Made by a program: the position numbers and the translations under genes. This document shows, in pieces, positions 1 to 8,268 of a stretch of 64,000 bases of DNA; position 1 is the stretch's first letter; the number at the start of each line of letters is the position of its first letter. The DNA is taken from contig NZ_CANMHM010000010.1 in NCBI RefSeq assembly GCF_947497695.1, positions 33,029-97,028 of the forward strand, given 5' to 3'. Origin of the DNA: an uncultured Polaribacter sp. (GTDB lineage: Bacteria > Bacteroidota > Bacteroidia > Flavobacteriales > Flavobacteriaceae). The notes beneath the pieces were generated by a model. That model had not been told where the DNA came from, made no database searches, and was given only the letters and a program-made list of their open reading frames with translations.

Positions 1-2
1 TG

Positions 3-956
3 TTAGAACAGTTTTTACCATCTGTTATGAACTATAGTTTACAAGAAGCTACTGTTTATATAGCAGACAATGCCTCTACAGACTCTTCAATTGACTATGT
101 TAAAAAATTTTATCCATCGATTAAAATTGTAAAAAACGAAACAAATGGTGGTTATGCCAAAGGTTATAATGATGCTTTAAAAAATATAAATGCAGATATT
201 TACTGTTTGTTAAATTCTGATATTGATGTTACTAAAAACTGGTTACAACCTATTGTTGAAGCTTTTAAAAGTGATGAAAAAACAGCCATTATTCAGCCTA
301 AAATATTAGATTTTAAAGACAAAACCAAGTTTGAATATGCAGGAGCTGCAGGAGGTTTTATTGATTTATATGGATATCCTTATTGTAGAGGACGTATTTT
401 TAATCATTTAGAATCTGAAAAGGGGCAGTTTAATGATGAAATTGATATTTTTTGGGCCTCTGGTGCATGTTTATTTATTCGCTCTAAAGTATATCATCAA
501 TTAAATGGTTTTGATGAAGATTATTTTGCACATCAAGAAGAAATTGATTTGTGTTGGAGAGCCCAAAATAATGGACACAATATTAAATACGTTGGTAAAT
601 CTACTGTATACCATGTTGGAGGTGCAACTCTTCAAGAAAATAATCCGAAGAAAACCTACCTAAATTTTAGAAATAGTTTATTAAATATCTTAAAAAACGT
701 ACCAAAAGAAAAAGTTGTATTTGTAATTTTTGTTCGTTTAGTTTTAGACGGAATTGCAAGTATAAAGTTTCTTTTAGAAATGAAACCATTACATACTTTA
801 GCAATTCTTAAATCGCATTTTAGCTTTTATAAAAATGTGTTTAAATTTTTAAAGAAAAGAAAAAAAATAGTACAAAAACAAAACTATAATTTACACACTA
901 GTATTGTTTGGCAGTATTATATTTTAGGTAGAAAAATGTTTAAGAATTTAAAATAA
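3..956 (+). CDS. Glycosyltransferase family 2 (5' end outside window)
   Basis: GT-A fold glycosyltransferase of the rhamnosyltransferase-like GT2 group, which moves a sugar from a nucleotide donor to a growing surface glycan at the cytoplasmic face of the inner membrane. The reading frame is open from base 3 (LEQFLPSVMNY...), so the Met at 27 is internal and the real start, with the first beta strand, lies before the window. Visible family motifs are the D-N-A-S-T-D nucleotide-binding turn, the L-L-N-S-D-I-D metal-binding stretch in place of a strict DxD, and the later E-E-I-D-L-C-W-R acceptor/catalytic segment. A hydrophobic stretch (VVFVIFVRLVLDGIASIKFL) near the C-terminus may be membrane-associated. 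The next gene converges on it from the other strand with no space. Substrate cannot be told. Confidence 0.9.
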   Translation, partial: LEQFLPSVMNYSLQEATVYIADNASTDSSIDYVKKFYPSIKIVKNETNGGYAKGYNDALKNINADIYCLLNSDIDVTKNWLQPIVEAFKSDEKTAIIQPKILDFKDKTKFEYAGAAGGFIDLYGYPYCRGRIFNHLESEKGQFNDEIDIFWASGACLFIRSKVYHQLNGFDEDYFAHQEEIDLCWRAQNNGHNIKYVGKSTVYHVGGATLQENNPKKTYLNFRNSLLNILKNVPKEKVVFVIFVRLVLDGIASIKFLLEMKPLHTLAILKSHFSFYKNVFKFLKKRKKIVQKQNYNLHTSIVWQYYILGRKMFKNLK

Positions 957-1436
957 TTATCTTTTTAAAATTGATTTCCATTTTTGAGATTCTGCATAAT
1001 CTCTAATAACCTTATTCCTTTCTACTAAAAAGTTTTTCATATATTTTTTTAGAAATAAAAAGTCAGCAAGTTTCCCTAAAACACCTAAAGGAGATTGATA
1101 CTCAAAAAAATCTTTAAGCATTACTTTATTTTGTTGTTTTTCAAGATAATGTTCATGTCTAAAACTCTTAAAGGCACCTTTAACCATTTCATCGGCAAAA
1201 AAAGTAGGTGCAGAACAATCTGTAATTATAGAAGTCAATTTTTGTGTAAACCCTAAATGTTTTGCTCTCCAAGTTACAGTTTCATTTAATGATATCAAGC
1301 CAAAGGTTTTACCTGCTATAGCTTCTTCCTTAGAATTTTTTGTAGAAATTTTATGCAAATCAATACTTCGTATTAAGTCAAAAACAACATCAATATCATC
1401 AATATTAATTAAGGTATTTAATTCAATTCTTGGCAT
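957..1436 (-). CDS. SRPBCC-family (START/Bet v1-like) protein
   Basis: 159-residue protein resembling the small SRPBCC ligand-binding or cyclase-like proteins of Bacteroidota, sometimes annotated as cell division inhibitors. Visible hallmarks are an N-terminal strand leading into a helix (IDDVFDLIRSID type), the central strands around VTWRAKHLGF and FRHEHYLEKQQNKVMLKDFF, and a long C-terminal helix. These proteins form a hydrophobic cavity for a lipid or hydrophobic ligand, but no ligand can be inferred here. The start codon overlaps the stop of the upstream YciO-like gene by one base (TAATG at 1434-1438), so the two are probably translationally coupled. No signal peptide is seen, so it is probably cytoplasmic. 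Confidence 0.7.
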   Translation of the reverse strand: MPRIELNTLINIDDIDVVFDLIRSIDLHKISTKNSKEEAIAGKTFGLISLNETVTWRAKHLGFTQKLTSIITDCSAPTFFADEMVKGAFKSFRHEHYLEKQQNKVMLKDFFEYQSPLGVLGKLADFLFLKKYMKNFLVERNKVIRDYAESQKWKSILKR

Positions 1437-2056
1437 TACAAAACATCTAAACTCCCTTTTCCTTCTCTTACAACCTCTGGATATCCTTCTGTAAAATCGA
1501 TAATTGTAGAAGGTTGGTTGTCTCCATAACCTCCATCAATTACAATATCAACTAAATTGCCCCATTTTTCGAAAATTAATTCTGGGTCTGTAGTATACTC
1601 TAAAATTTCATCTTCATCTCTAATAGAAGTAGATACAATTGGGTTGCCTAAACTTTCTACCAAGGTTCTGATAATGTTATTATCAGGAATACGAATTCCT
1701 ACTGTTTTTTTCTTTTTAAATACTTTGGGTAAATTATTACTTCCTGGTAAAATAAAAGTATAAGGTCCAGGTAAAGCCTTTTTTAGTATTTTAAAAGTAG
1801 TACTATCTATTTGTTTTATATAATCTGATAAATGGCTTAAATTATTACAAATAAAAGAAAACTTTGCTTTTTCTAACTTTACACCTTTTAGCTGAGCAAT
1901 CTTTTCTAATGCTTTGTTATTGGTTATATCACAGCCTAAACCATAAATGGTATCTGTTGGATAAATAACCAAACCTCCACGTTTTAAAACCTTTACAACT
2001 TTGTCTATTGCTTTTTGGTTTGGATTCTCATTATATATTTTAATGAATTCTGCCAT
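1436..2056 (-). CDS. YciO/Sua5/YrdC family protein (threonylcarbamoyl-AMP synthase-like)
   Basis: 206 residues of the YrdC-like fold. The N-terminal G-G-L-V-I-Y-P-T-D-T-I-Y-G-L-G-C signature and the K-x-K-x-S-F-I-C segment are the nucleotide and double-stranded RNA binding elements of the family that condenses threonine, bicarbonate and ATP to threonylcarbamoyl-AMP for tRNA t6A37. The short single-domain form without a Sua5 C-terminal domain fits YciO or TsaC. The R-I-P-D-N and S-T-S-I-R-D motifs look YciO-like, and YciO is considered much less active than TsaC, so calling it the cell's t6A synthase is not safe. It is first in a two-gene unit with the SRPBCC gene. Confidence 0.85.
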   Translation of the reverse strand: MAEFIKIYNENPNQKAIDKVVKVLKRGGLVIYPTDTIYGLGCDITNNKALEKIAQLKGVKLEKAKFSFICNNLSHLSDYIKQIDSTTFKILKKALPGPYTFILPGSNNLPKVFKKKKTVGIRIPDNNIIRTLVESLGNPIVSTSIRDEDEILEYTTDPELIFEKWGNLVDIVIDGGYGDNQPSTIIDFTEGYPEVVREGKGSLDVL

Positions 2057-2069
2057 ATATTAAAGATAC

Positions 2070-2108
2070 AAAAAACTCAACTTGATTATCTATCAAGTTG
2101 AGTTTTTT
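2070..2108 (-). terminator. Rho-independent terminator after the response regulator gene
   Basis: Perfect 16-bp inverted repeat (2071-2086 and 2092-2107, loop 5) built on ACTCAACTTGAT/ATCAAGTTGAGT, with A/T runs on both outer sides. It lies between the minus-strand response regulator stop (2131) and the next minus-strand gene start (2056), so it most likely ends the kinase/regulator transcript. Confidence 0.85.
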
Positions 2109-2130
2109 TTTATGGAAAGTATTGTTTATT

Positions 2131-2832
2131 CTAAGATTTATCTATCATTCTAAATCCTTCTCCATGAATATTTAAAATTTCAACATTTTCGTCTAATTTT
2201 AAATACTTACGTAATTTAGCAATATATACATCCATACTTCTTGATGTAAAATAGTTGTCATCTCTCCAAATTTTTGTCAATGCTAATTCTCTTGGCATTA
2301 AATCGTTTTTATGAATTGCCAACATACGTAACAATTTACTTTCTTTTGGAGATAATTTTAAAGGTTCTCCTGTTTCTCCAACAGATAAATGCCTTAATTT
2401 AGAGTTAAAGAAAAGGCTACCAATATGAAACTCAAATTGCTCTGTTTCTGCGGTTTTATCAATATCCTTTCGCTGTAAAATTGCCTTAATTTTATGTAAT
2501 AATACTTCAGAATCAAAAGGTTTGTTTAAATAATCATCTGCACCAACAGCATAGCCTCTTAAAACATCTTCTTTTAATGTTTTAGCGGTTAAAAAAATAA
2601 TTGGTATTTCTTTATTGGTCCCCCTAATATCTTCTGCTAGTGTAAAACCATCTTTACGTGGCATCATCACATCTAAAATACACAAGTCATAATCACTGTT
2701 TTTAAACATAATTAAGCCTTCTATACCATCTTTAGCAAGTGTTACATTGTAATCGTTTAACGCTAAATAATCCTTTAAAACGGTTCCAAAATTTGGATCG
2801 TCTTCTACTAACAAAATTTTCTTACTTCCCAT
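2131..2832 (-). CDS. rprY: OmpR/PhoB-type response regulator, RprY-like
   Basis: Cytoplasmic DNA-binding regulator of 233 residues. The receiver domain (about 4-118) has the acidic pair D11/D12, phospho-acceptor Asp54 in C-I-L-D-V-M-M-P, and the conserved T83 and Lys104 (N-K-P-F). The C-terminal winged helix (about 130-230) carries the L-S-P-K-E-S-K-L-L and R-S-M-D-V-Y-I-A-K-L-R-K segments typical of the PhoB/OmpR recognition region. It sits 11 bases downstream of the sensor kinase and must be its partner. The pair matches the Bacteroidota RprXY type, whose regulon is only partly known. A strong terminator follows. Confidence 0.9.
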   Translation of the reverse strand: MGSKKILLVEDDPNFGTVLKDYLALNDYNVTLAKDGIEGLIMFKNSDYDLCILDVMMPRKDGFTLAEDIRGTNKEIPIIFLTAKTLKEDVLRGYAVGADDYLNKPFDSEVLLHKIKAILQRKDIDKTAETEQFEFHIGSLFFNSKLRHLSVGETGEPLKLSPKESKLLRMLAIHKNDLMPRELALTKIWRDDNYFTSRSMDVYIAKLRKYLKLDENVEILNIHGEGFRMIDKS

Positions 2833-2843
2833 TGTTTTATTTT

Positions 2844-4412
2844 TTAAATTAAAGGTAATTTTACTGTAAATATACTTCCTTCTCCTTTTTCACTTTCTAC
2901 CAAAACTGTACCATGATGCTTTTCTACAATTTCTTTTACATAGGCTAAACCAAGTCCATGCCCTTTTACATCATGTATATTTCCTCTCTGTTCTCTATAA
3001 AATTTATTAAAAACCTGTTTTTGAACAGCTTTACTCATTCCTATTCCTTTGTCTTTTATTTTAAATACAAAAAACTTATTTGTGCTTTCTGTATACACAT
3101 CTATTTTGGGTGGTCCTTCAGAATATTTTAATGCATTTTCTAACATATTAACAATAATATTGGTTAGATGAAATTCATTACCAGATATTTCTGATGTTAT
3201 GGCTTCAAAATGAGTATTAATTTGTCCTTTTCTATCTAAAATTAATAGACTAACGTGTGTAATTGCATCGTCTATTGTGTCGTGCATGTCTATTGTTTCC
3301 TTACTAATTTCTAATTGATTTTTTTCTAATCTAGAAATTCGTAAAACATTTTCTACTTGAGAATGCATTCGTTTATTTTCATCCCTAATCATCTGCACAT
3401 AACGCAAAACTTTTTCTTTATCATCAATAATTTTTGGATTTTTAATTGAGTCGATGGCCAAATTAATGGTTGCTATAGGCGTTTTAAACTCATGCGTCAT
3501 GTTATTGATAAAATCGGTTTTAATTTCTGATATTTTCTTTTGTTTAATTAACTGATATAAAGACCCTGAAAAAGTAAGAATAATGATAATAATAAAGAGT
3601 AGAGAGAGTAATAAAATGTTAGCAATTCCTGAAAGAATGTGTTTTTTTTCTGATGGAAATGTTACATACAATTCATAATCAATATCTTTATTAGTATTAA
3701 TAAAAAGAGGATATTTATAGCTTTTATGCTTATTTACAGTATAATAACCAGATTTTAATTTTGTAGCCAAACCATCTTTACTGTACACTCCATATTTAAA
3801 ATCGAGGTAAATATCTCGTTTAGCTAGCTCTACTTTTATCGTTTCATTAAGTTCTTTATTGTTTACTCTAGTATGAATAGGTCTAATGCTATTAATATTT
3901 CTAAATATTTCTGCAAATTCACTTCTTTCAATACTCTTTAACCTTTTAGTAAATGAATATCTTTTTTCATCTACACTAGAAAATAAATTATCTGCTCCTT
4001 TAATTACTTTCGATTGAAAAAAATCGTTTTTAATAGTCAGTCTTTTTTGTATTATGGTATCATTATCCAAAAAATCAACAGGCATTTTAAAACTTTCTTC
4101 TAAAATTGTACCTCCGTAACTAAATTTTTGTTTTGTAGCAGTATCTATTTCTTGAAATAAAAAATTTTTGATTTGAGCTTCATCTGCTATCGCAGTATTT
4201 TTAATAATTCCTTCATACTTTTTTTCTAAAAAGTATTCTTCTCTTTCCTTAATTGTTTCAGATACGCTTGCTAAAGATTTTTGAACATCGTTTTTAAATT
4301 GTTCTTTTTTACTTTCTACAGCATTGTTTATCCAAAAAAGCTGCACAGCTACAATACCTATTAATGAGATACTCATTAAAGCAACAATAAGAACAAACAT
4401 TTTTTTACCCAT
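2844..4412 (-). CDS. rprX: Sensor histidine kinase, RprX-like
   Basis: 522-residue inner-membrane sensor. TM1 is at about 5-29 and TM2 at about 262-287; the roughly 230 residues between them form an extracytoplasmic sensor domain with no fold I recognise. There is no clear HAMP domain after TM2; the dimerisation domain follows directly with the H-box N-M-T-H-E-F-K-T-P, phospho-acceptor His307. The HATPase_c domain shows the N box (N-M-L-E-N-A-L-K-Y-S), G1 (D-K-G-I-G-M) and G2 (G-H-G-L-G-L-A-Y-V). It is the first gene of an operon with the response regulator. A TAACTTTG match to the -7 consensus lies just before the ATG, but without a visible -33 element. Confidence 0.9.
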   Translation of the reverse strand: MGKKMFVLIVALMSISLIGIVAVQLFWINNAVESKKEQFKNDVQKSLASVSETIKEREEYFLEKKYEGIIKNTAIADEAQIKNFLFQEIDTATKQKFSYGGTILEESFKMPVDFLDNDTIIQKRLTIKNDFFQSKVIKGADNLFSSVDEKRYSFTKRLKSIERSEFAEIFRNINSIRPIHTRVNNKELNETIKVELAKRDIYLDFKYGVYSKDGLATKLKSGYYTVNKHKSYKYPLFINTNKDIDYELYVTFPSEKKHILSGIANILLLSLLFIIIIILTFSGSLYQLIKQKKISEIKTDFINNMTHEFKTPIATINLAIDSIKNPKIIDDKEKVLRYVQMIRDENKRMHSQVENVLRISRLEKNQLEISKETIDMHDTIDDAITHVSLLILDRKGQINTHFEAITSEISGNEFHLTNIIVNMLENALKYSEGPPKIDVYTESTNKFFVFKIKDKGIGMSKAVQKQVFNKFYREQRGNIHDVKGHGLGLAYVKEIVEKHHGTVLVESEKGEGSIFTVKLPLI

Positions 4413-4521
4413 TGTTCAAAGTTACTACTTTCAAAAGTTGATTTTATTATTTTTAACCTAAATTAACAAGTTTACCTTAAATTTAAGAGCTTTTTAACAT
4501 AAAAAATAAATTAACCTAAAT

Positions 4522-5112
4522 TTATACTGCCTTTCTTGTTAAAATATTATGAATATTAATAATTTGAGATTGTAAGCTATCTTGATTAATATTTTGAATA
4601 ATATAGTTAGATTGTAGTAGTTTTTTATCTTCTAACCATTGGCTTTTTATTCTGTTTTCTACAGCCGTTTTAGTACTACCATCTCTTAGCATTGTTCTTT
4701 CTATTCTGATACTTAAAGGTGCATATACAGAAATTATGATATCGCAATTTAAATTACTTTTAGTTTCAAATAGTATTGCATTTTCATAAATAATATAATG
4801 CTTATCTTGATGCTGTTTTACAAATTCTTGAAAATGGTTTTTAAGTATTGGGTGTACAATTGAATTTAAGACTGCAAGTTTGCTTTTATCTTTGAAAACA
4901 ATATCTGATATAAAAGGCCTATTTAATTGATTGTTTTTGTAAGATGCTTCGCCAAATTGTTCAATAATTTTAGTTTTAATTGTTGTTGAAGCGTTCATGA
5001 GTTTTTTTGCTTCAAAATCTGCAAAATAAATAACCACATTTTTAAATTTTGCGAAAATATTGGCAACTGTTGTTTTACCACTTCCAATACCACCTGTTAA
5101 GCCAACAACCAT
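4522..5112 (-). CDS. coaE: Dephospho-CoA kinase
   Basis: Last step of coenzyme A synthesis: ATP-dependent phosphorylation of the ribose 3'-OH of dephospho-CoA. The 196-residue protein starts with the P-loop G-L-T-G-G-I-G-S-G-K-T-T (Lys13), followed by the F-A-D-F-E-A substrate-binding Asp segment and the I-R-I-E-R-T-M-L-R-D lid residues. Length is normal for the family. It starts one base after the stop of the YbbR-domain gene, so the two are co-transcribed. This ybbR-coaE order behind yajC and nusB is common in flavobacteria. Confidence 0.95.
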   Translation of the reverse strand: MVVGLTGGIGSGKTTVANIFAKFKNVVIYFADFEAKKLMNASTTIKTKIIEQFGEASYKNNQLNRPFISDIVFKDKSKLAVLNSIVHPILKNHFQEFVKQHQDKHYIIYENAILFETKSNLNCDIIISVYAPLSIRIERTMLRDGSTKTAVENRIKSQWLEDKKLLQSNYIIQNINQDSLQSQIINIHNILTRKAV

Positions 5113-5113
5113 T

Positions 5114-6052
5114 TTATTTCTGAATTAAAAAATCTATTTTGTTAGGAATAATTTTGTAGCTTTTTATAAGATTAGATTTTACATCAATCTTTGGTACTAA
5201 ATAACCTAAATTATTTTCTTTTGAAATGGTATAATCACAAATCACTTCAAAAAAGTTTTTATCTATTTTATTAAAGTTAGATAAACCTACCACAAAAACA
5301 ACCTCAACTGTTTTATTTAGCATGGTTAACTCAACACCTTTTGGTAAGTTTTTAATTTTAATAGGTACTGTGATAGTACCTTCTGTAAACTTTTCTACAC
5401 GACCACTTATTGTTGTGTATTTTGATGCTATTCTTATATTTTTAGCGTTTTTTGGCAATATAATTTTTACTTTTTCAGAAAAATTTGCCTTTACATCTTC
5501 TAATTTTAATAGCTCTAAATTTATACTTTTAACTGCTGCTATTTGTGCCTCTGGACCAGATATTAAAAGACTATCTGGCTTTATTTTTGCAGCTTCTAAA
5601 ATATCATAACCAATATGATAACTAATTTCTAAATTGGGCTTTAAAGGTACTTTTTTAGAGGTTAAAGTTCCTATTTCTAAAAAAATGGTGTCTACATCAA
5701 TTTCTTGCAATTCAATACCAGAACGCAGTTGCTTTTGTATATTGTTTTTTTGATTCTTAGCTAATAAATAAAACTTATTTGAATACTTTTTTTTTAAATT
5801 ACTAGCTTTAATTGCAATAGTTCTATTTCCAAATCTTGATTTTAAAATATTAAATCCAGATGATTTTACAATCAAATCTATATTCTTTATAGGTTCTTTT
5901 TGCAATAACTTGTCTTGAGGAATATTTGTATACTTTACAGGTAAAGTTAAAGTTGCAGTATACTTTTTAGACAAGGTTATAAGCAACCATATTAAAATGG
6001 AGGCAATTAAAAAGCCTATAAAACTTTTCGATATTTTTTTATTTTTAATCAA
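5114..6052 (-). CDS. YbbR-like domain protein
   Basis: 312-residue membrane-anchored protein with one N-terminal TM helix (about 11-28, FIGFLIASILIWLLITLSK), followed by repeated YbbR-like beta modules (for example around SLLISGPEAQIAAVKSI). In Firmicutes a YbbR-repeat protein (CdaR) regulates the diadenylate cyclase CdaA. In Bacteroidota the role is not established, so I give no gene name. The sequence continues directly into coaE. A 298-bp intergenic segment with a palindrome and a terminator separates it from yajC upstream, so it probably needs its own promoter. Confidence 0.8.
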   Translation of the reverse strand: MIKNKKISKSFIGFLIASILIWLLITLSKKYTATLTLPVKYTNIPQDKLLQKEPIKNIDLIVKSSGFNILKSRFGNRTIAIKASNLKKKYSNKFYLLAKNQKNNIQKQLRSGIELQEIDVDTIFLEIGTLTSKKVPLKPNLEISYHIGYDILEAAKIKPDSLLISGPEAQIAAVKSINLELLKLEDVKANFSEKVKIILPKNAKNIRIASKYTTISGRVEKFTEGTITVPIKIKNLPKGVELTMLNKTVEVVFVVGLSNFNKIDKNFFEVICDYTISKENNLGYLVPKIDVKSNLIKSYKIIPNKIDFLIQK

Positions 6053-6125
6053 GGTTCTAGTTCAATTTTATGCAATCTACACAAAAGCATATAAACAAAC
6101 AGGGCAAACTCATACTTTTACAGTG

Positions 6126-6264
6126 TCACGAATTCATGAACTTTTAATCCTAAATGATGTTGAATAGCTATTTTCAACTTTAATTTCACAAATCAAAACC
6201 TTTGGTTTTATAAATTCGCGAAATTATTTTAAACTAAATCATACAATAATTCGTGAATTCGTGG
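6126..6264. repeat. Palindromic intergenic repeat (ACGAATTC-type ends)
   Basis: A 15-base arm at 6126-6140 (TCACGAATTCATGAA) is matched at 13 of 15 positions by the inverse of 6250-6264 (TTCGTGAATTCGTGG). Together with the terminator at 6293-6328 it fills the 298-bp gap between yajC and the YbbR gene. The same arm sequence recurs as an inverted pair at 11841-11899, so this is a dispersed element and not an isolated palindrome. No ORF is present in it. Confidence 0.6.
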
Positions 6265-6292
6265 CAAAATTTTAAAGTTTGTCATTGTAAAC

Positions 6293-6328
6293 AAAAAAGT
6301 GAGCAATATCTTAAAAGACAATGCTCAC
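6293..6328 (-). terminator. Rho-independent terminator after yajC
   Basis: On the minus strand a GTGAGCA/TGCTCAC stem (arms at 6299-6305 and 6322-6328, with further weaker pairing inside) is followed by six T residues. It lies 22 bases past the yajC stop and splits the nusB-DUF1573-yajC transcript from ybbR-coaE. Confidence 0.8.
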
Positions 6329-6350
6329 TATAATTTTCTTAAAATATTGT

Positions 6351-6668
6351 TTATTTTTTAGCTGGTGCTAAAATTTTATTACTTAATTCCATTGAAATAG
6401 CAGAACGTTCAAACTTAATTTTCCCTGCTCCAGTTTCTATAGTAACAGTATTATCAGCATTATTCATTTCAGAAATCTTACCATGAATTCCGCTAGAAGT
6501 AACTACTTTAGAGCCTTTCTTTATTTCAGCCTGAAAAGCTTTTTCCTTTTTTTGACGATTCATTTGTGGTCTTATCATAAAAAAATAAAACACTACAATA
6601 ATTGCTAAAAAAGGCAACATACTTGTTAAAGATCCTATACCTTCTTGTAAAAATAGTACTATAAACAT
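6351..6668 (-). CDS. yajC: Preprotein translocase subunit YajC
   Basis: 105-residue accessory subunit of the SecDF-YajC complex at the inner membrane. One TM helix near the N-terminus (about 17-33, MLPFLAIIVVFYFFMIRP) ends in the family signature F-F-M-I-R-P-Q, followed by the Q-K-K-E-K-A-F basic stretch and the small C-terminal beta domain (KGSKVVTSSGIHGKI). Length is normal. It begins two bases after the DUF1573 gene stop, so both are in one operon. A terminator follows. Confidence 0.95.
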   Translation of the reverse strand: MFIVLFLQEGIGSLTSMLPFLAIIVVFYFFMIRPQMNRQKKEKAFQAEIKKGSKVVTSSGIHGKISEMNNADNTVTIETGAGKIKFERSAISMELSNKILAPAKK

Positions 6669-6670
6669 AA

Positions 6671-7138
6671 TTATTTTTTTGCTTTAGGGTTTACATCACC
6701 TCTAACTGTTAAAAGTTCTTTACCTTTAACTGTGTTGGTTGTTAAGGTAACTGTTTTGCTTTGTCTTCCTGGTTTTCCAGAGGTATTAAACTTTACATCG
6801 ATTTCACCTGTTGCTCCTGGCTTAATTGGTTCTTTTGGCCAAGTTGGTACTGTACAACCACAAGATCCTTGTGCTTTTACAATTACTAAATCTGTTTTGC
6901 CAGAATTGGTAATGGTAAAAGTAGTTTCTACCACATCACCCTCATTTACAGTCCCAAAATCGTATGTTGTTTTATCAAAAGAAATAGAAGCTGTTCCTTT
7001 CGTAATTTCTACATCTCTAGTAGCTGCTTTTTCTAAATTTTCTTTGTTTACTTTATCCTTAACGTTTGCTGAGTCTTTACAAGCTGTAAAAAATGAAGCT
7101 GCAATAATAAAAGCCAATAAAATTGTTGTTTTTTTCAT
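6671..7138 (-). CDS. DUF1573 domain lipoprotein
   Basis: 155 residues with a lipoprotein signal peptide (MKKTTILLAFIIAASFFTAC, lipid-modified Cys20) and one DUF1573 Ig-like beta domain (about 50-150) showing the typical Y-D-F-G-T-V-N-E-G-D, G-S-C-G-C-T-V-P and P-G-x-x-G-x-I-x-V-x-F-x-T motifs. This family is abundant in Bacteroidota and is placed in the periplasm or outer membrane. No biochemical function is established. It lies between nusB and yajC in the same transcript. Confidence 0.9.
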   Translation of the reverse strand: MKKTTILLAFIIAASFFTACKDSANVKDKVNKENLEKAATRDVEITKGTASISFDKTTYDFGTVNEGDVVETTFTITNSGKTDLVIVKAQGSCGCTVPTWPKEPIKPGATGEIDVKFNTSGKPGRQSKTVTLTTNTVKGKELLTVRGDVNPKAKK

Positions 7139-7182
7139 GATATTTTAGTGTTTAATGCGAAAATAATAAAATTAATACTAAG

Positions 7183-8121
7183 TTAAAGTAGGCCTCTACC
7201 AATTTTAACAATTCTTTTACTTTCTATAAATTCTTTTGATATTTTATCTAAAACACCATTAATAAAGTAACTACTTTTTTCTGTAGAATAATCTTTAGAA
7301 ATTTCAATATATTCATTTATTGTAACTCTAGTTGGTATTGATGGAAAATTAAGAAATTCTGATATGGCCATCTTAATCAAAATCATATCCATATCTGCAA
7401 TTCTGTCTGTTTCCCAATTTGGTGTTTTTTCTTCAATGATTAACTCGTATTCTGTATGTTTTAAAACTGTTTTTCTAAACATGTTAGATACAAATTCTTC
7501 ATCATCTTTGTCTTTGTAAAGATTTCCTAAAACAAAAATTGCGTTCTCTTTTTGCTTGCTTAATGTTTTTACAACCCAAGTATTTACAAAAGGAATATCA
7601 TCTGACCAAGAAATCATAGTATCTTCAAAATATTCTCCTAACTTTTCATTCGGAGCAATAATTTCTTTGAAAAAATCTATAATAAAAGTTTTATCAACTT
7701 TATAAGAGTCAATATCATTAGCTAAGTATTTTTTATATAAATTACTTTTTTGTAGTTCTTCAAAAATAATTTTTACATACTCATCATTCTCTTCCCAGTT
7801 TTTTAAATTATTTAACTCAATATAACCCTCAATACTAATGCTTTCAGCAAAAATGTTGATTAATTTATTGTTTAAAAATTTATTGTTAGGATTTAAATCT
7901 TCTTTAGTCGCAAGAATTTTCTTTTTAGAAAGTGCCATTTTCTTAGCAGCAAACTTTTGCACCTCTACTAGTAATTGTAGGTTTAAAACATACAAGTCGT
8001 ACATTTTTAAAATACTATGCTTTAAAAACTTTTCTTCTTTAATAATATCATCATTATGTGATTGTAGCATAGCATACACAGATTGCATTACTTTAACTCT
8101 AATATGTCTTCTGTTTATCAT
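7183..8121 (-). CDS. nusB: Transcription antitermination factor NusB (long Bacteroidota form)
   Basis: The N-terminal R-R-x-x-R-V-K-V-M-Q-S-V-Y-A motif and the C-terminal D-x-x-L-I-K-M-A-I-S-E-F-L and T-I-N-E-Y-I-E-I-S-K-D-Y-S-T segments identify NusB, which binds boxA RNA with NusE/S10 to prevent premature termination in rRNA operons. At 312 residues it is about twice the usual length; the extra 150 or so residues lie between the first helix and the conserved core. Such long forms are known in Bacteroidota, so this is not a fusion artefact. It is the first gene of the nusB-DUF1573-yajC operon and is divergent from the ABC exporter. Confidence 0.92.
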   Translation of the reverse strand: MINRRHIRVKVMQSVYAMLQSHNDDIIKEEKFLKHSILKMYDLYVLNLQLLVEVQKFAAKKMALSKKKILATKEDLNPNNKFLNNKLINIFAESISIEGYIELNNLKNWEENDEYVKIIFEELQKSNLYKKYLANDIDSYKVDKTFIIDFFKEIIAPNEKLGEYFEDTMISWSDDIPFVNTWVVKTLSKQKENAIFVLGNLYKDKDDEEFVSNMFRKTVLKHTEYELIIEEKTPNWETDRIADMDMILIKMAISEFLNFPSIPTRVTINEYIEISKDYSTEKSSYFINGVLDKISKEFIESKRIVKIGRGLL

Positions 8122-8268
8122 TTTCTAAAGAACTTCTATATAATTTCCGGTGCAAAAATAGTGTTATTTTATTTTTATTCTAGTACGTTTTTAATTCTTT
8201 TTTAAGAAAAAAGTAAGTAGTTAATCTTGTATCTTCGTGCTTTCTTTTTTTGATTAAAAAATATTCTT